Part shown: in pieces, positions 1-5,957 of the stretch
Layout: the number at the start of each line of letters is the position of its first letter
Position numbering within the stretch: position 1 is the stretch's first letter
Assembly (NCBI GenBank): GCA_023132105.1
Contig: JAGLYS010000288.1
Span: forward strand, 1 to 8,321
DNA: 8,321 nt
Source of the DNA: Caldifarciminota bacterium
Lineage (GTDB): Bacteria; Hydrothermota; 32-111; QNBC01
Direction: 5' to 3'
Notes under the pieces: model-generated
Databases searched by the model: none
Told to the model about the DNA's origin: nothing
What the model saw: only the letters and a program-made list of their open reading frames with translations
Made by a program: the position numbers and the translations under genes

Positions 1-445
1 TTCTGTAATAGAGTTCGATCAATTTCTTTTTGTCTGTGTACTTGGTAATATAAGTTGCTACAACACCCATATTAAAGCGAGATTGGAACTTTTGAGGGAG
101 TTCTTTGTAAAACATCCCTTCCCATTTGAATTTATTATTATAGAAACTCCAGATTGCATCTAATCTATGTTGCCCATCCACAAGTTCATAATCACCAAAA
201 CCCCTCTCATTCATGAAGATATTTCCGATTGGCATATTCATCATTAAGCTTTCAATTAGCATTTCCTTCTTTTCTTGATCCCAAACCAAATCCCTTTGAT
301 ATTCTGGAATGATTATTCTATCGTGTTTGAATATATCCAGAAAGTTGGTTACTGGAAAATTGAAAAGGTTGTAAACTACTCGATTATCACCATACTTGCT
401 TTCTACACATTCTTGTAAATAACTCAATTCTATTTTTCCAGCCAT
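1..445 (-). CDS. DUF262 (GmrSD N-terminal, ParB-like) protein, C-terminus cut off
   Basis: This is the first 148 codons of a protein that continues past base 1. Residues 47-51 read PEYQR, followed by a VW at 54-55, and residues 90-94 read DGQHR. This spaced pair (P-x-YQR-x-x-VW, then DGQxR) is the signature of DUF262, a ParB/Srx-like fold found in GmrSD-type modification-dependent restriction enzymes and related NTP-using nucleases. The catalytic HNH half (DUF1524), if present, would lie outside the window, so a nuclease role cannot be shown. The ATG overlaps the TAA of the upstream HExxH gene by one base (TAATG). A GGAG sits about 9 nt upstream of the ATG, which supports this start. It could also be a shorter stand-alone DUF262 regulator. 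Confidence 0.85.
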   Translation of the reverse strand, partial: MAGKIELSYLQECVESKYGDNRVVYNLFNFPVTNFLDIFKHDRIIIPEYQRDLVWDQEKKEMLIESLMMNMPIGNIFMNERGFGDYELVDGQHRLDAIWSFYNNKFKWEGMFYKELPQKFQSRFNMGVVATYITKYTDKKKLIELYYR

Positions 446-918
446 TATTTTTCATCTCCATATTCTAAATTAAATGTCTTTAAAAAATCTGAATGTACCT
501 TATCAAGTTCACTATCAGTTGGATATTTTGTACCCTTTTTAAATTTATAATGCCACATTTCATGCCAAAGTGTTTCTGTCAGTTCTGAAAATATACTATT
601 TATATTAGATTGAGGTTTCAATTTCTTAAATCTACCAAATGTCTTTGGTGTCATAGTAACTATAATATCATCTGATGATCTACAAGTAATTGCCATCAAA
701 TCACCCTCATTTTTTAGTTGCCCTATTAAGAATATAAATCGGGGTATTCGTTTTCTATTCTTATGACTAATGCTTACTACACTGGAAACTAATATCCATA
801 GCCAGTCATAAATGTTTTCAGGGCATAAGATGTGTGCTATTGTTTTATTGTTTGAACTTAATTCGCTATTTTGATAGTAAGTATCATCATTCAAAAATCC
901 ATGTCCACCACAAACCAT
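445..918 (-). CDS. Small HExxH protein, putative zinc metalloprotease-like
   Basis: A protein of about 157 residues, family not recognised. Its one clear motif is HEMWH, about 35 residues from the C-terminus, within a predicted helix (ELTETLWHEMWHY). HExxH with an aliphatic or aromatic lead-in is the usual zinc-binding helix of zincin peptidases. The third ligand is not evident, although a histidine and acidic residues follow about 15-20 residues later. A hydrophobic stretch (about residues 41-54 of the longer form) is too short and broken for a confident membrane helix. A GTG at 927 would overlap the upstream stop as GTGA, but AAGGAG lies only 2 nt before it. The same AAGGAG is 11 nt from the ATG at 918, which I prefer. 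It is followed directly by the DUF262 gene. Proteolytic activity is inference from the motif alone. Confidence 0.6.
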   Translation of the reverse strand: MVCGGHGFLNDDTYYQNSELSSNNKTIAHILCPENIYDWLWILVSSVVSISHKNRKRIPRFIFLIGQLKNEGDLMAITCRSSDDIIVTMTPKTFGRFKKLKPQSNINSIFSELTETLWHEMWHYKFKKGTKYPTDSELDKVHSDFLKTFNLEYGDEK

Positions 919-923
919 ACTAC

Positions 924-1337
924 TCACTTCTCCTTGCCTGTTTTATATAAGTTCCAATTTTTGACCTTCCATATTTGAGCATAGAACCATTCTTGGATCT
1001 TATGTGGTTTATACCACAATCTTTCAGGCGTGTAAACATATGGACATGGTAATCCACCGCCATCTCTTATTACGCATTCATATAATCTAACTTTTCCAAA
1101 ATATGCTGAACAATCGCAATATCTTTCAATATTATTATTTTTTCCCCCTTTTGTAAATATAAATAATATTATACCGCCAATTAATATCAATGTGTAAAAT
1201 GTTAGTATTCCAGCATCAATTTTAGATTCACTGAATAACTCACTGTAATTAAATGAATAACTTGCATATATTGATAATGAGATAAACATTATTACTGTTG
1301 AAATTCTCAATATTGCTTTTGTTATAGTCTTATTCAT
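924..1337 (-). CDS. Two-helix membrane protein with cysteine-containing C-terminal domain, unknown function
   Basis: A 137-residue protein of unrecognised family. Two hydrophobic segments, about residues 8-26 and 43-62, look like membrane helices joined by a short polar loop rich in S and E. The remaining 75 residues are basic and aromatic, with cysteines at 74, 76, 88 and 98 (CDC...C...C), which could bind a metal. Basic residues after the second helix (TKGGK) suggest that the C-terminal domain faces the cytoplasm. The ATG follows the stop of the preceding gene directly (TAGATG), with AGGTGG about 10 nt upstream. The gene is AT-rich: one sampled 60-base line at 1141 has 14 G/C. It neighbours another two-helix, cysteine-bearing membrane protein, so the two may work together. 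Confidence 0.7.
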   Translation of the reverse strand: MNKTITKAILRISTVIMFISLSIYASYSFNYSELFSESKIDAGILTFYTLILIGGIILFIFTKGGKNNNIERYCDCSAYFGKVRLYECVIRDGGGLPCPYVYTPERLWYKPHKIQEWFYAQIWKVKNWNLYKTGKEK

Positions 1338-2174
1338 CTAATTCACACCACCTATTAATTTATTTAACATTTTTTTAAGAATAGCTACTGATTTTTTATT
1401 ATGCTCATGCCCATCATCTAATACATCTATTCTTTTCTTTAAGCATTCAGCACAAGTAACCTCATCATAATTTCTTGCCATTTCAAGAATGGTAATTTCA
1501 ATATCACATAAGGACATAAATGAACCTTCTTCCATTTCTCCAGAGTATATATGATACATTATTTCACTTATTTTTTTCACTTCCTTTTTTTCTTGAAGAT
1601 AAGTATAACCATTCTTGTACCATATGACACATTTATTATCTTCAACTAATATCCGTTTTTTTATTAGCCAGATTCGATATATCACACCGAATGATGCAAC
1701 GCCAATCTCGACAATCCCAACGAATAAACAGGATTCTGCATAATCTTCAACTGCATTGGTTATTGATATGTGGATTAAATAAAACCCCATCAATAATCCC
1801 ATTATTATGGTTGTATATAGGAAGTTAAAATTTGCTTTGCCAATCACTTTATTTTTATCAAAGAAATCCTGATCCATCATACCACCCCTCGAACCTTCTT
1901 CTCTTGATCCCATAGGATCTGTTTGTAGTTCTTCATATCCGAGTGCATGAACCATACTATAACAATTACATTGAGAAACCACTTTTCCATCTTTGGTAAA
2001 TAGATTTTTACAATCAAATTCTGTGTCCATCTCACCTGATTTGTTATTTACTTCTCTCATGGTCATTTGTGAATGATCTACACAATCGGGGCATACATAC
2101 CTTTTATAATCTGGAAAGCCCTCTTGTTTAGCCATTACAAATGTTTCCTCACTGACATCAAATTCTTTTACCAT
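1338..2174 (-). CDS. Membrane protein with zinc-ribbon-like N-terminus, unknown function
   Basis: A 278-residue protein of unrecognised family. The N-terminal 100 residues carry C28-x2-C31, C55 and C69-x-C71, which looks like a zinc-binding knuckle. Two membrane helices follow at about 117-138 and 149-172, ending in a basic IKKR. The C-terminal 105 residues are charged and soluble, with a further C241-x2-C244. An in-frame ATG at 2237 would give 299 residues but would overlap the upstream gene by 62 bases. The ATG at 2174 is one base past that gene's TAA and has AAGGTGG about 7 nt upstream, so it is the better start. The order (cysteine domain, helix pair, cytoplasmic tail) could suit a membrane-anchored sensor or adaptor, but this is only a guess. 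Confidence 0.75.
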   Translation of the reverse strand: MVKEFDVSEETFVMAKQEGFPDYKRYVCPDCVDHSQMTMREVNNKSGEMDTEFDCKNLFTKDGKVVSQCNCYSMVHALGYEELQTDPMGSREEGSRGGMMDQDFFDKNKVIGKANFNFLYTTIIMGLLMGFYLIHISITNAVEDYAESCLFVGIVEIGVASFGVIYRIWLIKKRILVEDNKCVIWYKNGYTYLQEKKEVKKISEIMYHIYSGEMEEGSFMSLCDIEITILEMARNYDEVTCAECLKKRIDVLDDGHEHNKKSVAILKKMLNKLIGGVN

Positions 2175-2175
2175 T

Positions 2176-2481
2176 TTAATCCACCTTCTCAAAATCTTGG
2201 GGTATTTTGTTAAATAATGTTTTACCAAAGTGTTCATATGGTCTTGCTGTGATCCAAGAATATTTAAAAGTAATCTGATAAATTTGATATATCAAACCAT
2301 CTTCCTTGTATATCACAATATCTCCGTTCTGGAGATTTTCTGGATTTCTAACAACCTTCACAAGCTTTCCACCGCACTGGCATTCTCTGGAATCTCCCTT
2401 CGCCAAGTACCTTCCTGTTTTGCACTTGTTACATTGGTGTAATCTTCTATCAACTTCAATTTCTTCTTCCTTTTTTGACAT
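2176..2481 (-). CDS. Small zinc-ribbon protein, N-terminal ribbon plus unknown C-terminal domain
   Basis: A 101-residue protein. A basic and acidic leader is followed by a zinc ribbon with C17-x2-C20 and C34-x-C36 in the context DSRECQCGG. The C-terminal 60 residues (NGDIVIYKEDG, then a YQIYQ strand) look like a small beta barrel, perhaps SH3- or KOW-like, which is a guess. The ribbon is clearly paralogous to that of the gene just upstream at 2482-2721: both share the pattern C-x-x-C-K...DSR-[ED]-CQCGG-[KR]-L. The ATG abuts the preceding TAG (TAGATG) and has AAGGTGGT about 6 nt upstream. Ribbons of this size commonly bind nucleic acid or protein partners, and nothing here picks between them. 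Confidence 0.75.
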   Translation of the reverse strand: MSKKEEEIEVDRRLHQCNKCKTGRYLAKGDSRECQCGGKLVKVVRNPENLQNGDIVIYKEDGLIYQIYQITFKYSWITARPYEHFGKTLFNKIPQDFEKVD

Positions 2482-2667
2482 CTAAACCACCTTCTTACAT
2501 AGTGGGCATTTCAACACAGATCGGGAACTACCAACATTTGTTGTGATGAGCATTTTTATATCTCCCTTTCCCTTTGATTTACAGGATTGGCATATCTTGT
2601 TAGATACATATTTCCCATCAATTTTGTATGGTCTTAATCTTCCACCGCACTGGCAATCTCTGGAATC
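2368..2667. repeat. Pair of near-identical 27-base direct repeats (2368-2394 and 2641-2667)
   Basis: The two 27-base stretches differ at one base (2383 versus 2656) and lie 273 bases apart. Each encodes the SR-[ED]-CQCGG core of the ribbon in one of two adjacent small genes, in the same frame. This is most simply read as a tandem gene or domain duplication whose core has stayed conserved at DNA level. Confidence 0.8.
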
Positions 2668-2721
2668 GTTCTGCGATAAATACGCTGTCTTTTTGCATTT
2701 TGAACATCTACAAAGTTCCAT
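2482..2721 (-). CDS. Small double zinc-ribbon protein
   Basis: A 79-residue, cysteine-rich, basic protein. The first ribbon uses C4/C6/C9 and C23-x-C25 (in CQCGG). The second uses C44-x2-C47 and C72-x2-C75, the last in CPLC close to the C-terminus. The first ribbon is a paralogue of the one in the next gene downstream, and the similarity survives at DNA level (see the repeat at 2368-2394 and 2641-2667). The ATG is directly preceded by the TGA of the upstream gene (TGAATG), with GGGGA about 11 nt upstream. It is soluble, has no membrane segment, and its family is not recognised beyond the zinc-ribbon fold. DNA or RNA binding is plausible but unproven. Confidence 0.75.
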   Translation of the reverse strand: MELCRCSKCKKTAYLSQNDSRDCQCGGRLRPYKIDGKYVSNKICQSCKSKGKGDIKMLITTNVGSSRSVLKCPLCKKVV

Positions 2722-3174
2722 TCAAGAATCATCCCCTATTTCTAAATCGCCATTTCCCTTTATTTTTGGAAGTGGCAATAACCTTAACTTCAGAGATGCT
2801 TTGGTATTCTTAAAGTCGGCAAGATGTTCATATTGGAAGAATGCATCAAAGTAATTATCAAAGGTTTCTATATGTTTGATAACATTATCAATGCCATCTG
2901 TACCATCCCATGACACTTCATATATCATATTGCCATCCACTTCAAGTATGTGGAACTTCTGTGTTCTTGTTCCTTCAATTATATCCTTGACTTCTTTTCC
3001 TTTGTATTCAATCATAAAATTACTACCATTTGGATAATTGACTATTGCATATTTTTGTCCATCTATTTCAGTGTCGAAAACATACTTAAAACCAAGCGTT
3101 TTCAGATGATCTATTAATTTCTTGACATCAATATCAACTTGAATTAAACTGTAAGGGATGTACATTGTAACCAT
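2722..3174 (-). CDS. Hypothetical protein of 150 residues
   Basis: The family is not recognised. It is a soluble protein of mixed helix and strand with no signal peptide, membrane helix or catalytic motif that I can identify. It lacks cysteines, unlike most proteins in this block. The first 45 residues (helix KKLIDHLKTLGF, then a strand ending DGQKYAIVNY) look like a small alpha/beta domain, and aromatic residues are frequent in the C-terminal third (FDNYFDAFFQYEH). The ATG at 3174 directly follows the TAA of the 44-residue gene (TAAATG), with GGGAG 8 nt upstream, which supports this start over an ATG three codons later. Its downstream neighbour begins directly at its TGA, so the three small genes are likely translated as a coupled set. 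Confidence 0.65.
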   Translation of the reverse strand: MVTMYIPYSLIQVDIDVKKLIDHLKTLGFKYVFDTEIDGQKYAIVNYPNGSNFMIEYKGKEVKDIIEGTRTQKFHILEVDGNMIYEVSWDGTDGIDNVIKHIETFDNYFDAFFQYEHLADFKNTKASLKLRLLPLPKIKGNGDLEIGDDS

Positions 3175-3309
3175 TTACTCAACTCCCTTTTTTCGACATA
3201 TCGGGCAATCGTATTTGAAATGCACATCACAAACTTGTTTGCTATGCATTACGCTTCGTTCACTGTGGTTGTTATCAATTTTATTCTGCACATCCATATC
3301 ATCAGCCAT
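3175..3309 (-). CDS. 44-residue Cys/His small protein, putative zinc-binding
   Basis: A short gene between the 418-residue protein and the 150-residue protein. It starts with ATG at 3309, five bases past the upstream TGA, and has GGGGAGTGAT about 5-8 nt upstream. It ends with TAA directly joined to the next ATG. The product begins MADDMDVQNK and carries C27-x2-H30 and C35-x2-C38 (CPIC) near a basic C-terminus, a compact CxxH...CxxC zinc-knuckle pattern. Tight packing on both sides, a good ribosome site and the metal motif argue that it is real despite its size. Its function is unknown. Confidence 0.65.
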   Translation of the reverse strand: MADDMDVQNKIDNNHSERSVMHSKQVCDVHFKYDCPICRKKGVE

Positions 3310-3314
3310 ACCAA

Positions 3315-4571
3315 TCACTCCCCATCATCAAAGTCTTTGCATCCGCATCCTGCCTTTGTGCATCCCAACGCTTCTCCAGTCATTTCACTCTGCTGATGAG
3401 GATGGAAACACTTCTGGCAATCACGCTTTGTTCGATTATCAAACATCAATCCCTTATGAATCAGGATTTTTCGGCAATGAGAACAATCCACTTTGTTTAT
3501 TTTTGTTGTAGTGAAAATCTTTTTACCTTCATCAAGCAGGATACAGCATAGCGTTTCTTCACTGTCATGATTTTCCAGATAATGAACTGTGCTATCAATT
3601 GTTGGCATCCATTCAAGTTCCTGCCAAGCGTGTTCAATGTTGTGCTTAACTTGTCTGCTCAATTCACAAGCACTCTTACCATCATCTGATTCTTCATTTG
3701 ATTCTACCCAAAGATGCTCACCATCATACCTTACTTTCATATGGGGCTGAATCCAGCTTCCAAAAGTAATTGATGTAGGGATTCCATTCTTGAAGAAGTG
3801 GGATCTGTGTGGGTTGGTAGATGCGTTGAATAGGATAGAATCACGCTTTTGCTTCGGGGATTCAATATCACTGATCCTTCGTTCTCCACCAAACAATGTC
3901 CAGATTGGCTTATCATCAGGATATGCATGATCTAAGTAAACCTTCAGGGCTTCGATATATCTTTCCTGTGTTACTTCGCCAAAATTATAACCTTCAATCT
4001 TCTTGGCACATCCATCACAGTGTTCTACGCCCTTGATCATGTTGTAGCCATCTTGATACCTGTTCTTCTCGTTTCTACATCCCATGCAATCATAGAACCC
4101 TTCGTTCCTGTGGTCTATTCTGGCTTTGATTTTTGTTATAATATCGTATGCCTTGTAAAATACCTTCTCATCATTTGGAAGTGGCATTGTGTTATGTTGT
4201 GCGACAAATAACCATGTAGCCACAAGTTGAGCATACCATGAATGATCTGCCCCAAAATCCTTCATTAGTCTATCAAATATCTTGGCTGGATCTGTTTCAA
4301 GTTCTCCACGATTTGCTTTACCAAGATGAATCGTTCTGCCTTCTTCAAGCCAATCATCACGAACATCTGGATCTTCCAACATAAGCATAAGTTCATGCTC
4401 TGCTACTTTCCAAGCATTAACTCTTTTAAGTATCTTCATCTGCTCGGATAGTGCTTCGTGTTCCTCTTTGCCTGATGCTGAATTGTATGCCAGTTCATAT
4501 TCTTTCTCTGCAATCGACAATTGCTCTCTCACATATTTCAATCGTATCTCAATCATTCCTTTTGGTAACAT
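3315..4571 (-). CDS. Hypothetical 418-residue protein with two four-cysteine clusters
   Basis: The family is not recognised. Residues 8-65 are charged and helical, possibly a coiled coil. A first likely zinc site is formed by C162-x2-C165 and C185-x2-C188, and a second by C363-x2-C366 and C385-x2-C388. The extreme C-terminus has a further C404, C409 and C411. Between the zinc sites lies a mixed region with W, H and charged residues (about 200-340) in which I see no known catalytic signature. The ATG at 4571 follows AAGGAAGTGG by 5 nt; an in-frame GTG at 4580 overlaps that ribosome site and is less likely. It begins 15 nt after the tnpB stop and is followed by the 44-residue gene after 5 nt. 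Two separated ribbons suggest nucleic-acid binding, as inference only. Confidence 0.7.
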   Translation of the reverse strand: MLPKGMIEIRLKYVREQLSIAEKEYELAYNSASGKEEHEALSEQMKILKRVNAWKVAEHELMLMLEDPDVRDDWLEEGRTIHLGKANRGELETDPAKIFDRLMKDFGADHSWYAQLVATWLFVAQHNTMPLPNDEKVFYKAYDIITKIKARIDHRNEGFYDCMGCRNEKNRYQDGYNMIKGVEHCDGCAKKIEGYNFGEVTQERYIEALKVYLDHAYPDDKPIWTLFGGERRISDIESPKQKRDSILFNASTNPHRSHFFKNGIPTSITFGSWIQPHMKVRYDGEHLWVESNEESDDGKSACELSRQVKHNIEHAWQELEWMPTIDSTVHYLENHDSEETLCCILLDEGKKIFTTTKINKVDCSHCRKILIHKGLMFDNRTKRDCQKCFHPHQQSEMTGEALGCTKAGCGCKDFDDGE

Positions 4572-4586
4572 TTCAACCACTTCCTT

Positions 4587-5663
4587 TCATAATATGTTAT
4601 CATACCCATTGCCGACATTCTTTATAATCCAAGTTTTAAGTTTACTGCCATTCATCAACATTGACTTTTTAGGGGTATCGGTACTCCCTTCCAATACATC
4701 TCTTTCTGCATTGGATTGACCTATACAACTGGATCTTAATGCAATATTGAATGAAGCATTAACATCTGCATGATCAACATGACCACAAGATGAACATTTA
4801 AATCCCTTGCCATTCCTGTTGCCTAAAAGTCCACAACGACTACACAATTGACTTGTGTATCGTGGATCTACATATTCAACCAATACCCCATGCAACTTGG
4901 CTTTGTATTCTACCATTTGCTGAAACTGATAGAATGACCAAATGTTCAAAGAATACCTGAATGGTTTAGAAGTCTTGACACTCTCACAAATGCCCTTCAA
5001 ATCTTCTAATCTTATGCCATATTCATTCTCTTTTGCTAAACTCACTAATTTACTACTCATTTTATGATTTAAATCTTTGACTATTCTTTGTTCACGATTC
5101 TTGATCGTTTTTAATCTCCTATATTTACCTTTTTTCTGTAAATTGGTTCTAATATTTTTGTATTTTTTATGAATGTGATTAACACTCTTACCCATCTTCA
5201 TTACTTTGCCAGTGGTTGCATTTGCAACTACTACACAGTGTCCTGTTGTGTTTAAATCAACTCCAAGAAAGCCCTTTGGTTCTGTAATTTCGGGTTCATT
5301 AATTGTTACGGATACCATTGCATATTCTTTATCAATCTCTATCTGATTGATTTTTTCAAAATCGTTCCGAAAATGATAGCTTAATCTTAATTTCAAAGAT
5401 GGTATCCATATCTCTCGTTTTTCTTTATCAAACTTCATTCTTTGATTAGGTAATATTAAATTTACTTTTTTAACTGCCTTACATCTTTTATCTCTTGAAT
5501 ACTTTCGTAGTATCTGATTTGATATTGATGATTTAAGACCAATATGTTTTACATCTACGGATGATAACGATTTAGTTTTAAAACCATATTCAGCCACTTT
5601 TCTTGCCTTTACTAATTCTTCGCTGAAATCACGACCATGCCTGATTTTGAAAGTTAGCATCAT
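4587..5663 (-). CDS. tnpB: TnpB family RNA-guided endonuclease (IS200/IS605-IS1341 type), complete
   Basis: A 358-residue protein with all TnpB hallmarks. These are RuvC-I D136 (GVDLNTTG), RuvC-II E220 (RLEDLKGI), a zinc ribbon C274-x2-C277/C290-x2-C293 in the typical TSQLCSRCG context, and RuvC-III D300 (HADVNASFNIA). The catalytic triad and zinc site are therefore intact. In this family TnpB cuts DNA next to a short target motif, guided by an omega RNA made from the 3' end of its own locus. The N-terminal region (KDVKHIGLKSSISNQILRK) resembles archaeal TnpBs as I remember them. A tail of about 50 residues after RuvC-III includes STDTPK. No tnpA is in the window. It lies 5 nt after one gene and 15 nt before the next. 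Six sampled 60-base lines are 23-42% G+C (mostly 27-33%), generally below the flanking genes. Confidence 0.93.
   Translation of the reverse strand: MMLTFKIRHGRDFSEELVKARKVAEYGFKTKSLSSVDVKHIGLKSSISNQILRKYSRDKRCKAVKKVNLILPNQRMKFDKEKREIWIPSLKLRLSYHFRNDFEKINQIEIDKEYAMVSVTINEPEITEPKGFLGVDLNTTGHCVVVANATTGKVMKMGKSVNHIHKKYKNIRTNLQKKGKYRRLKTIKNREQRIVKDLNHKMSSKLVSLAKENEYGIRLEDLKGICESVKTSKPFRYSLNIWSFYQFQQMVEYKAKLHGVLVEYVDPRYTSQLCSRCGLLGNRNGKGFKCSSCGHVDHADVNASFNIALRSSCIGQSNAERDVLEGSTDTPKKSMLMNGSKLKTWIIKNVGNGYDNIL
4690..4715 (-). ncRNA. Hairpin in the tnpB 3' end, candidate part of an omega RNA
   Basis: On the minus strand TCCAATGCA pairs with TGTATTGGA (9 bp including one G-U wobble) around an 8-nt purine loop, inside the codons for the tail just after RuvC-III. 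TnpB loci usually encode the guide-RNA scaffold across the gene's 3' end and right element end, so a stable hairpin here fits. The scaffold's extent and the guide cannot be set from sequence alone. Chance folding of coding sequence is the main alternative. Confidence 0.3.
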
Positions 5664-5670
5664 TTAACTT
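5651..5670. repeat. Inverted repeat straddling the tnpB start codon
   Basis: AAGTTA (5651-5656) and TAACTT (5665-5670) form a perfect 6-bp stem with an 8-nt loop that contains the tandem ATGATG start of tnpB. One arm overlaps the stop of the upstream 71-residue gene (TAA at 5669-5671). It could be a minimal left-end hairpin of a transposon or a structure that limits tnpB translation. At 6 bp it could also be chance. Confidence 0.4.
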
Positions 5671-5884
5671 ACTCACCCCACATCCCAAGCTTCTTGGCTA
5701 TCTGTTTACATTCCCAACATGGATACAATAATGCCCTTTTTGGATTGTCCTTGTTTTCTTCTTCGTAATTCTTCAAAAACACGACTTGTACTTCCATCTG
5801 TGTTTTGGTTCTGATTCCACTATCTGAAAGGTGTTTCCTTTCTTTCTTTGTCAGCTTGTCTTTCCAAGTTTTACCTTTTGCCAC
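5669..5884 (-). CDS. Small CxxC protein, copy 2 of a duplicated family
   Basis: A 71-residue, lysine-rich protein of unrecognised family. The N-terminal 22 residues are strongly basic (KDKLTKKERKH), the middle is a charged helix, and the C-terminus carries C56-x2-C59 in YPCWECKQIAKKLGMW. Only two cysteines are present, so metal binding would need a dimer or partner; a redox role is another option. A near-identical copy ends at 8172, just before the GHKL ATPase gene: 43 of 48 comparable residues match. The start is a GTG at 5884 with AAGGAAGTGG just upstream. It may have its own promoter in the 73-bp gap before it. It is followed after 5 nt by tnpB. No function is assigned. Confidence 0.75.
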   Translation of the reverse strand: MAKGKTWKDKLTKKERKHLSDSGIRTKTQMEVQVVFLKNYEEENKDNPKRALLYPCWECKQIAKKLGMWGE

Positions 5885-5892
5885 TTTGCCAC
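5877..5892. repeat. Perfect tandem 8-mer at the start codon of the 71-residue gene
   Basis: TTTGCCAC occurs twice in a row (5877-5884, 5885-5892). On the coding strand this gives GTGGCAAA twice, with the second copy supplying the GTG start. The upstream GTG is out of frame with the gene, so slippage here would change the ribosome-site spacing rather than the protein. Confidence 0.6.
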
Positions 5893-5942
5893 TTCCTTAT
5901 CATTTGCAACCCAATATTGCAGTAGGTGTATTAGTACATAGG

Positions 5943-5956
5943 TATATAAGCTTTGC
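5943..5956 (-). promoter_or_regulatory. Archaeal-type BRE/TATA promoter candidate in the 5885-5957 gap
   Basis: On the minus strand GCAAAG (BRE-like, purine-rich) is followed directly by CTTATATA, close to the archaeal TATA consensus. It lies in the only real intergenic gap of the window, 2 nt past the stop of the receiver-like gene. Initiation about 25 nt downstream would leave a leader of roughly 35-40 nt before the GTG at 5884. It would drive the 71-residue gene, tnpB and onward. AT-rich DNA produces such matches easily, and the call weakens if the host is bacterial. Confidence 0.4.
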
Positions 5957-5957
5957 T

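Noticed and set aside
4581..4610. Short ATAA/TTAT inverted repeat at the end of tnpB, as a right-end hairpin or terminator
   Set aside because: Only a 4-bp AT stem with no following T-run on the coding strand, and it overlaps the next gene's ribosome site.
4587..5663. Complete IS200/IS605 element with its own tnpA and ends
   Set aside because: No Y1 transposase gene is in the window, and the neighbouring genes leave no space for standard ends, so only tnpB is called.
5669..5884. Classical four-cysteine zinc ribbon in the 71-residue protein
   Set aside because: Only one CxxC pair is present in the protein, so a complete single-chain zinc ribbon is not supported.
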